A program made the position numbers and the translations under genes. The notes beneath the pieces were generated by a model. It did not search any database. It saw only the letters and a program-made list of their open reading frames with translations, and had not been told where the DNA came from. DNA of 29,700 nt from CAZKRU01 sp964555235 (lineage in GTDB: Bacteria > Verrucomicrobiota > Verrucomicrobiia > Methylacidiphilales > CAMAQI01): assembly GCA_964555235.1 (NCBI GenBank), contig CAZKRU010000052.1:1-29700 (forward strand), written 5' to 3'. Shown here piece by piece: positions 17,962 through 23,483 of the stretch (its first letter is position 1; every line of letters starts with the position of its first letter).

Positions 17962-17989
17962 AGTATAATTCGTAATACTACTTGCGCAA
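17962..17989 (-). promoter_or_regulatory. Predicted sigma70-like promoter of the FAD oxidoreductase operon
   Basis: On the minus strand there is a -35-like TTGCGC (17984-17989), a 16-base spacer and a -10-like TATACT (17962-17967), followed by only 11 bases before the ATG at 17950. The same arrangement with identical distances occurs upstream of the SGNH hydrolase (21936-21963). The predicted start of transcription would fall 3-5 bases before the ATG, so the message would be nearly leaderless. Confidence 0.6.
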
Positions 17990-18004
17990 TGCCGTGTGCT
18001 TGCG

Positions 18005-18035
18005 GGAATGAGACATTCCGTTATCCAATCTCTCC
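18005..18035 (-). promoter_or_regulatory. Operator-like block A with perfect inverted repeat
   Basis: Positions 18005-18019 read GGAATG-AGA-CATTCC, a perfect 6+6 inverted repeat, followed by GTTATCCAATC. The block sits 15 bases upstream of the -35-like hexamer, a position suited to an activator. Its second copy is at 21979-22009, at exactly the same distance from a start codon. Confidence 0.55.
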
Positions 18036-18279
18036 ATTTAAGGATGGATGGATGAAAAAGAAAGATCATGGAAGCGGCGGAACGGGTCAAAGGGGGGATG
18101 TGGTGTGGAGGTTGACTCGGGAGGACGTTACAGGCTTGGAGAGAGCGGGGAGAAAAGTGAGGTGTCCTATCCTGCGGGGGCGATGGGATTGCAAAGGTTC
18201 GAGGAACAAATAAGCAGCGATGAAGCACACGTCCCCATGCCCCCACAATGGAAAAAAGCGTAGCCATGTGTTGTTCGAA

Positions 18280-18353
18280 TCAGGAACTCATGAACTCAGG
18301 AAAAATAGGACGATCCTCTCTGCTTTTTGTTTCTTGAGTTTCTGAGTTCCAGA
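18280..18353. repeat. Imperfect inverted repeat with AGGAACTCA-type units
   Basis: The left arm at 18280-18306 (TCAGGAACTCATGAACTCAG...) is matched by the reverse complement of 18324-18353 (TCTGGAACTCAGAAACTCAA...) with about five mismatches over some 26 positions. The spacer is about 17 bases. It lies in non-coding DNA and could fold into a long hairpin in either transcript. Similar units occur at 54-80. Confidence 0.5.
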
Positions 18354-18517
18354 TTTTTACGAGGTCATGAGCTTGGCGGTGCGACCATTGGGACGTGTCT
18401 TAACATTGCACAATTAAGAATGGGCGATACCGTAAAATTGGGGAGTATCGTGGGATATCCAGGAGTACCAGGATTCGGATGGAGTGGGGGAGGAATATGG
18501 TGTGGGAAAATGTTCTT

Positions 18518-19345
18518 TCAATCGCGTTGCAGCTTCTCGGATCGCTGTTTGAGCTGCGGCGTCAGCGGAGTCGCTTGTGCGGCAGCTGAAAGATATTCTT
18601 CCAGATGAGTGAGCGATGCGGTGCCTCCGATGGTGGTCTGTATCACGCTTTCGCTGGCCGCGAGGTTCAGGGCAAAATCGGTTGCGTTGCGGCAGGCGGA
18701 ATCCTTGATGAGCTTCTCCAGGCTTTCCGCTTTTGTGCTGCTCTGCTTATCTGAAGGTCCACCGCCGAGAGTGCGTAAGGCAAGGACCGGGATTTTCTCC
18801 TTCTGAATGCGCTCCCACGCGCCGTCGCTGCAATTGCGCTGGCAGGCATTCCAATACAAGATTACACCGTCGATCAATTTGCTCTGAACGGCTTCTATGG
18901 CTGCATCGGAATTCTGCTCCGTGAGGTAAAGTGCGGTTTGACGGATCAACCCGCGTTCGCGCAACGAACTCAGTTCATCGGCGATGGGACCGCCGCCACC
19001 ACGCAACTGATCTACAAGATTTCCGGGGTGAGGATCCATCGAAACGAGCTGTGCCACATCGATGAAATCCAAACCAAGTCGCCGGCAACTGTCTTCGACT
19101 TCAAAACGCATTAACTGAGCGGAACCATCCCGAATCTTGATCATCATCCGCGGAACACGGGAACGCTCCGCATCGAACGCCAGACGCAAAACCATGAATG
19201 TGAAACCTTGATTATAAGTGGGACTGGAGTGAAACCAGACGCCAGCATCCATGGCGCGACGGACAACCGCAAGATCGCTGGAGATCTCCTCGGGTTTTCG
19301 CCCGAGTGACATACTTCCAAATGTATATGGAGTGAATGTATTCAT
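18518..19345 (-). CDS. Aldo/keto reductase-like protein with degenerate catalytic tetrad
   Basis: This 275-residue protein follows the aldo/keto reductase barrel: YTFGSMSLGR at strand one, the AMDAGVWFHSSPTY segment, MMIKIRDGS, SCRRLGLDFIDVAQL, and a C-terminal SVIQTTIGGTASLTHLEEYL resembling the NADPH-binding end of the family. The usual tetrad D-Y-K-H is incomplete: Tyr44 and Lys70 align, but the Asp position appears to be His39 and the His position Val101. It may be an inactive paralogue or use another mechanism. No signal peptide is visible. It follows the third SASA-type gene by 23 bases in the same direction, so the two are probably co-transcribed. The family call is fairly safe; activity is doubtful. 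Confidence 0.75.
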   Translation of the reverse strand: MNTFTPYTFGSMSLGRKPEEISSDLAVVRRAMDAGVWFHSSPTYNQGFTFMVLRLAFDAERSRVPRMMIKIRDGSAQLMRFEVEDSCRRLGLDFIDVAQLVSMDPHPGNLVDQLRGGGGPIADELSSLRERGLIRQTALYLTEQNSDAAIEAVQSKLIDGVILYWNACQRNCSDGAWERIQKEKIPVLALRTLGGGPSDKQSSTKAESLEKLIKDSACRNATDFALNLAASESVIQTTIGGTASLTHLEEYLSAAAQATPLTPQLKQRSEKLQRD

Positions 19346-19351
19346 CTGAGG

Positions 19352-19367
19352 ATTCTGTTATTCAATC
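19352..19367 (-). promoter_or_regulatory. Degenerate copy of the GTTATCCAAT operator core
   Basis: ATTCTGTTATTCAATC matches ATTCCGTTATCCAATC of block A at 14 of 16 positions and also resembles block B. It lies in the 23-base gap before the aldo/keto reductase-like gene, only 7 bases from its ATG, so the promoter geometry of the other two copies is not kept. It may be a remnant, an operator, or chance. Confidence 0.25.
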
Positions 19368-19368
19368 G

Positions 19369-20145
19369 TTAATTTCCCGAGGCGGCCTTCTTGGATTGTT
19401 TTTTGGTGAGGGCGGCCGCTTTTTCAGCCAACATCACTCCCAATCGTCCGTATTCCTCTTCATGATAATGCAGGTTGCTACCCAAGGGATCCGTGTCGAG
19501 CCAGTCTCCCAAGGGGTCCTCTTCAGCAACTTTCACTTGAATCGTTCGGACGGTGTCCCAGCCTTCATCTCCAAGCAGATGCGTATTCATTCGGATGATC
19601 AACACGGGCATGTTCGGTTGACTCATGTCTGTTCGTAATTGTTTGATGAGGCCTTTTAGATGCACCTCGTAGGTATTTTGCGTTTTTCTTTTGGCGTCGG
19701 CGCCCCCTTGGTACCACACGAAGCAGGCGGAGGCAAATTCCTTTCCTTTCATAGCGGACTTCACATCCGAGAGAAGCAGTGTGTAGAGATTCCGGGGGAC
19801 CGGTTCTTTTTCGGGCTCGACCAGAATCCATTCGCAAATCTGCTGGCCTCCCTTGGAATTTTTAACGACTACGATTTCGTCGTTGGGAAAAGCTTGCTGG
19901 AGGGCAGGAATGAAACTGTAACGCTCATCCAGTAAAGCCATATTGGACTGTCCGGAAAGGATGAAAAGACGACTGACGCCTCCCTCCTTTTTTTCTCCGG
20001 CAACAGTGGTTCGGATATTGATGCCGTTGCTGCCGGATTCGTTGACTCTTTTGGTGGTTTGAGCGCTAAAGTTGTCTTGGGATCCACAGAGGAACCACAA
20101 GAACACCACGAGATTCAATAAGGATTTTAGAGAGAAAGTAATCAT
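19369..20145 (-). CDS. SASA-type esterase-like protein, divergent paralogue 3
   Basis: This 258-residue protein has an N-terminal hydrophobic signal (about 5-22, SLKSLLNLVVFLWFLCG) and a variable stretch to about residue 55, then the SASA core: FILSGQSNMA with nucleophile S67, AFPNDEIVVVKNSKGGQ, and a late His in NLHYH (H226). Two normally conserved acidic positions differ: WYQGGAD has Gly148 where the tandem paralogues have Glu, and the D-x-x-H motif is S223-N-L-H226. It may be catalytically altered or a binding protein. It begins the minus-strand pair with the aldo/keto reductase-like gene and is divergent from the alpha/beta hydrolase at 20307, with 161 bases between the two starts. Confidence 0.8.
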   Translation of the reverse strand: MITFSLKSLLNLVVFLWFLCGSQDNFSAQTTKRVNESGSNGINIRTTVAGEKKEGGVSRLFILSGQSNMALLDERYSFIPALQQAFPNDEIVVVKNSKGGQQICEWILVEPEKEPVPRNLYTLLLSDVKSAMKGKEFASACFVWYQGGADAKRKTQNTYEVHLKGLIKQLRTDMSQPNMPVLIIRMNTHLLGDEGWDTVRTIQVKVAEEDPLGDWLDTDPLGSNLHYHEEEYGRLGVMLAEKAAALTKKQSKKAASGN

Positions 20146-20255
20146 AGTATGGGTTTTTCAAAATAAGGCTCACCGGTAACGTGTCGAGCTGGATTGCTGT
20201 AAGGTCCCGAGAAAGTCAAAAAACGATAAGCTTTTGTCTGGTTTGGGGGGCTACT

Positions 20256-20285
20256 CAAAGTGATAAAGCGATTGCGCTTACTTTG
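20256..20285. promoter_or_regulatory. Interrupted inverted repeat upstream of the alpha/beta hydrolase
   Basis: Outer arms CAAAGT (20256-20261) and ACTTTG (20280-20285) flank inner arms AAGCG (20266-20270) and CGCTT (20275-20279) around ATTG. Four unpaired bases (GATA) separate the outer and inner arms on the left. It sits 21 bases before the ATG at 20307, in the divergent gap, and could be an operator or a 5' leader hairpin. The TTGCGC core seen in the two promoter modules also occurs here. Confidence 0.35.
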
Positions 20286-20306
20286 GATCGTCTTTAAGTT
20301 GATCGC

Positions 20307-21170
20307 ATGAGTCATTTATCGCTGCTAAAAGTGCTCGGGTTTACGGTCGTTTTCTTTGTGGTGCTGACAGGGGGAAGCGAACGCTTGATCGCGAAGGAAA
20401 AACCCGAGAAGTCGGGTGATTATCCCAAGGTGGACAAAGTTTTGGCGCCCGTGATCCAAGCGATGCCCTCGGGTACAAGCGAAAGCCCCATCAAGATTCC
20501 TTGGAGGCTTTTTGCGCCCCAGGGTGCCACTCAGGGAGGGACGGAGAAATTTCCCCTGATTTTTTTCCTGCACGGGGCCGGAGCGCGCGGGGATGACAAT
20601 ATCAGCCCGATGTATCTGGCCAAAACCTTCTGGGAGGAAAAAAACCAGAAGCAGTATCCCTGTTTTGTCTTGGCGCCTCAATTCCCGAGGGGCAGCTTTT
20701 TAAGTCCTATTCCGTGGGCCACTGAAGAAAAACGCGCTCGGGGAAACTACGTGGCGGAGGAAAAACCGTACGACAGCCTCCAGGCGGCATTCAATATTTT
20801 GGACAAGATAATCGCCGAATGGCCGGTGGATAAAAAACGCATTTACGTGATGGGGATGTCGATGGGGGGATACGGCACTTGGGAATCCCTGATGCGCCGT
20901 CCGGATCAATGGGCCGCCGCCGTGCCAATTTGTGGAGGCGGAGACCCTTCGAAAGTCTCTTCCTATAAGGACATTCCTATCTGGGCTTGGCACGGGGCAA
21001 ATGACCCGATTGTCCCCCCAGCGACATCCCGTGCCATGGTGGAAGAGCTCAAAAAAGCCGGGGGCAATCCTAAATATACGGAGTTGGAACGAGTCGGGCA
21101 CGGCTCCTGGGATCCTGCCTTCGAAACTCCAGAACTTTATTCCTGGCTCTTTTCCCAAAAACGCCCGTAA
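20307..21170 (+). CDS. Exported alpha/beta hydrolase (PHB depolymerase/carboxylesterase-like)
   Basis: This 287-residue protein of the alpha/beta-hydrolase fold has an N-terminal membrane or signal segment (about 8-28, VLGFTVVFFVVLTGG). The oxyanion region is FFLHGAGARGDDN (about 86-98). The nucleophile elbow is G183-M-S-M-G187 with S185, the acid is D233 in HGANDPIVPP, and the histidine is H265 in VGHGSWDPAF. The arrangement matches exported esterases of the dienelactone-hydrolase/PHB-depolymerase type often found in glycan-use loci, where they may remove acyl or feruloyl groups. It is the only plus-strand gene in this part of the locus. It is convergent with the SGNH hydrolase, with 31 bases between the stops. 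The substrate is unknown. Confidence 0.85.
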   Translation: MSHLSLLKVLGFTVVFFVVLTGGSERLIAKEKPEKSGDYPKVDKVLAPVIQAMPSGTSESPIKIPWRLFAPQGATQGGTEKFPLIFFLHGAGARGDDNISPMYLAKTFWEEKNQKQYPCFVLAPQFPRGSFLSPIPWATEEKRARGNYVAEEKPYDSLQAAFNILDKIIAEWPVDKKRIYVMGMSMGGYGTWESLMRRPDQWAAAVPICGGGDPSKVSSYKDIPIWAWHGANDPIVPPATSRAMVEELKKAGGNPKYTELERVGHGSWDPAFETPELYSWLFSQKRP

Positions 21171-21187
21171 CGGCAAAATAGACCTTG

Positions 21188-21203
21188 AGGGGTATCTGCC
21201 CCT
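21188..21203. terminator. Weak possible hairpin terminator between convergent genes
   Basis: AGGGG (21188-21192), loop TATCTG and CCCCT (21199-21203) form a short G/C-rich stem in the 31-base gap between convergent stops, overlapping the end of the SGNH hydrolase gene. Only a weak T-rich tail follows (ATTT), so function is uncertain. Confidence 0.3.
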
Positions 21204-21924
21204 ATTTGGCGTGCGGAATCGACCAGGCGTCGAGGATGGCATTCGCAATTAAAGCATTTCCCGCGGCATTGGGATGAACGCCGTCCTTCGAGAGGTGTCC
21301 TTCTTCGGCATTTTGAGGGTTAAGGATGCGCAGTCGCTCAAGAAAGATGGATCGCAAATCAATATAAATGGAGGAGGTCTCGCTCCCCACCTTTTTGCAT
21401 GCAGCAACATACTCTCCGATCAATTTGTCGTAGGGATTGCTCCCATCGGTCTTTTCTCCACGAATCAGCGGAGAGCAGACGACGGTTTTCGCACCCAAGT
21501 CCTGACACTGGATCACCAGCTTCTTCAATAGTTGTTCAAATTCCGCAGGATCGGGCGCTGTGTTCTGCTCGCTCCCTCGAACGTCGTTGATACCGATCAA
21601 AATAACCACGATATCCGGCTTGTTCGGGACCACTTTTGAATCAAATATCGAGGCCAAGTATTTGATGCCACGCCCTCCCTTGGCTGCGATATGGATCTGA
21701 ACATTGCTGGCCGGTTGGGCTTTCTTGATCGCTGCTGCAATCAGGGTTGCAAAACCGTCCGGTTTGTCGGATGCAAGGGTGATGGAATCTCCCATGAAAA
21801 CGATGCTGGCATTTTCCTTAACAAAGGGCGCAGCATCCGCTGCCAGTAGATCGGATGTGAAAGCAATGAGAGAAGCGACGGTTAGGAGTCGGATCAAAAT
21901 GAGAGAGTAGGGGTATTTTTTCAT
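21202..21924 (-). CDS. Exported SGNH/GDSL hydrolase
   Basis: This 240-residue esterase-like protein has a signal peptide (about 1-28, LILIRLLTVASLIAFTSDLLAA). All four SGNH blocks are visible: GDSIT with S47, the Gly of block II at AKGGRG (81-86), GIND with N113, and D214-G-V-H217. It probably removes acyl groups, most likely acetyl, from a carbohydrate in the periplasm. I chose the ATG at 21924 over the in-frame start at 22002 because it yields the signal peptide and because a promoter module sits exactly upstream; the longer form would run through the operator block. It is the last gene of the minus-strand series from the AraC gene but has its own promoter. Confidence 0.88.
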   Translation of the reverse strand: MKKYPYSLILIRLLTVASLIAFTSDLLAADAAPFVKENASIVFMGDSITLASDKPDGFATLIAAAIKKAQPASNVQIHIAAKGGRGIKYLASIFDSKVVPNKPDIVVILIGINDVRGSEQNTAPDPAEFEQLLKKLVIQCQDLGAKTVVCSPLIRGEKTDGSNPYDKLIGEYVAACKKVGSETSSIYIDLRSIFLERLRILNPQNAEEGHLSKDGVHPNAAGNALIANAILDAWSIPHAK

Positions 21925-21935
21925 TGATATCACGC

Positions 21936-21963
21936 AGTCTAACTCGAATCGCTTTCTGCGCAA
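21936..21963 (-). promoter_or_regulatory. Predicted sigma70-like promoter of the SGNH hydrolase
   Basis: On the minus strand TTGCGC (21958-21963) and TAGACT (21936-21941) are separated by 16 bases, and the ATG at 21924 follows after 11 bases. The geometry is identical to the promoter of the FAD oxidoreductase gene, with no gap in the alignment. The short distance again implies a nearly leaderless message. Confidence 0.58.
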
Positions 21964-21978
21964 TATCAAGGGCTTGTG

Positions 21979-22009
21979 GGAGTGAGATATTCCGTTATCC
22001 AATATTTCC
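21979..22009 (-). promoter_or_regulatory. Operator-like block B
   Basis: GGAGTG-AGA-TATTCC (21979-21993) is an imperfect form of the inverted repeat in block A, followed by GTTATCCAAT. It shares 15 consecutive bases (ATTCCGTTATCCAAT) with block A. The longer stretch 21955-22009 matches 17981-18035 at 43 of 55 positions without gaps. It ends a few bases before the stop of sulfatase 4. Confidence 0.55.
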
Positions 22010-22016
22010 TAATGGA

Positions 22017-23483
22017 TCATGAACGCTTAATGAGAGAATCCTCTTTGGGGAGTAGAACCATGGTGGGACGTCCCGCAATGAGTTGTCCGTTTTTCACGTA
22101 TCCCTCCGGGCGTCCCTCGAGTTCGGAGACGAGTCTCGAGCGCCAGAGGTCCAAACGCGGTTTTACTTTCGGTCCAGGCTCGCGTGCGAGGTCATGAAGT
22201 TCCTGCGGGTCGACCTCTAAGTCGAAAAACTGTTCGATCCCGTGCTTGCTTAGCCAGATATATTTTTCCCTGCCATCGGTGACCCATTGTATGGATTGGC
22301 CGAAAAGAGTTAGCTCCCCCTGCAGGTAGTCGCGAATTGGCTTTTTTTCACCCCGGGCCTGCGCCAGAAAGCTTTTGCCCTCAACGGTGCTCGGGATGGG
22401 GAGACCGGCGCATTCAAGCAGTGTTGGCATGATGTCGCGTTGTTCTACAACGGCATCGCTGATGCCGCCTTGTAGAAGTCCACTTCCTGCGGGGCCTTTC
22501 AGGATGACGGGGACTCGCGACGAGCCTTCGTAGGGGATCCCCTTTCTGAAAAAATGGTGGTCGCCCATCATCTCACCATGATCGCTGGTGAAGCAGACCC
22601 AGCAGGGGGACCGAAACTCATGTAACGTTTCCAAGAGTCGATTGATCTGGTGATCGATATGAGTCATGTGACCATAATATCCCGCCCGCGCGCGCTGGAG
22701 AACGTCAGCAGGATAACTCGCGCGGAAGGCATCGGGCCGAGCCGACTTGTCGAGATGCGCGAACTGATCCACCCAGTCGCCGACCGGTGGGTTTGGCATT
22801 TGGACATTCAGATACTGATTCAAAGCCCACTCCGGTGGATCATACGGCGGATGAGGACGGTGAAAAGAGACATACAGAAAATAAGGGCGTGATACATCCC
22901 GATTTTCCATGAAATGGATGGCCCGCGAAACGCACCAGTTTGTCGGGTGCAGGCGCTCTTCCATCGGCCAAGGTCGAGCCGCTACAGAGTTGCATCCCAG
23001 ACCGTGCTCAAAATAATCGGCATCGGCACGCCCGGTCTGTTCGCGCAGCCAGCGCACATACGCATCATGCTTTCCAAGATCACCGTTCGCGCGGTTCCGG
23101 GCAAAATGAAGAAAACCGTCGTGCAATTCCACTGACTCGAATCCGAGCGGGTTATTCTCGGGATAGGCGTGGAGTTTTCCCACGCAATGGGTCTGATAGC
23201 CATTACGGGAAAATTCTCCGGCCATCGTCACCGGATAATCCCACACGACGCCGTCTTGGTAACCGACACGCCGGTGCGAGCGCTGTGTCAGCCCAGTCAT
23301 CAAAGCGGCACGCGCGGGAATACAAACCGGAGTTGCGGAATAGGCGCGAGAGAACCGGCATCCATCCGTGGCGAACTGGTCAAGATAGGGGGTTCGCACG
23401 ACAGGATGTCCATCAATCGAAAGGCAGTCACCTCTCCATTGATCAACGTGAATCAAGATAACGTTCGGTCTATCGCTACTCAT
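22017..23483 (-). CDS. Sulfatase 4, Cys-type, no signal peptide
   Basis: This 488-residue sulfatase has the first metal site in IHVDQWRGD (D14, Q15), the formylglycine motif in the less common Ala form, C54-I-P-A-R58, and the second metal site in FTSDHGEMMGDH (D301, H302). The DQ start and SDHGEMMGDH motif resemble choline-sulfatase/iduronate-sulfatase-like enzymes. No signal peptide precedes the first strand, so it is probably cytoplasmic. I prefer the ATG at 23483, which overlaps the stop of the GH65 gene by 8 bases; the in-frame GTG at 23501 would add six residues. Coupling to GH65 suggests that both act on the same imported oligosaccharide. The substrate is unknown. Confidence 0.88.
   Translation of the reverse strand: MSSDRPNVILIHVDQWRGDCLSIDGHPVVRTPYLDQFATDGCRFSRAYSATPVCIPARAALMTGLTQRSHRRVGYQDGVVWDYPVTMAGEFSRNGYQTHCVGKLHAYPENNPLGFESVELHDGFLHFARNRANGDLGKHDAYVRWLREQTGRADADYFEHGLGCNSVAARPWPMEERLHPTNWCVSRAIHFMENRDVSRPYFLYVSFHRPHPPYDPPEWALNQYLNVQMPNPPVGDWVDQFAHLDKSARPDAFRASYPADVLQRARAGYYGHMTHIDHQINRLLETLHEFRSPCWVCFTSDHGEMMGDHHFFRKGIPYEGSSRVPVILKGPAGSGLLQGGISDAVVEQRDIMPTLLECAGLPIPSTVEGKSFLAQARGEKKPIRDYLQGELTLFGQSIQWVTDGREKYIWLSKHGIEQFFDLEVDPQELHDLAREPGPKVKPRLDLWRSRLVSELEGRPEGYVKNGQLIAGRPTMVLLPKEDSLIKRS

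Larger units (their letters stand above)
17951..18517. other. 567-base gene-free region with promoter module and inverted repeat
   Basis: This is the largest internal gap of the locus. Its left end (17962-18035) holds the promoter and operator-like block of the FAD oxidoreductase. Its middle part (about 18048-18263) is purine-rich on the plus strand with short open frames that show no recognisable protein features. An imperfect inverted repeat occupies 18280-18353. From about 18354 to 18517 I see nothing identifiable. No gene is supported; a small unannotated RNA or a decayed gene cannot be excluded. Confidence 0.5.

Noticed and set aside
18048..18263. A 71-codon plus-strand open frame in the 567-base gap
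   Set aside because: The start follows a purine-rich AAGGATGG, but the product has no hydrophobic core, no domain and unusual composition. There is not enough to call a gene.
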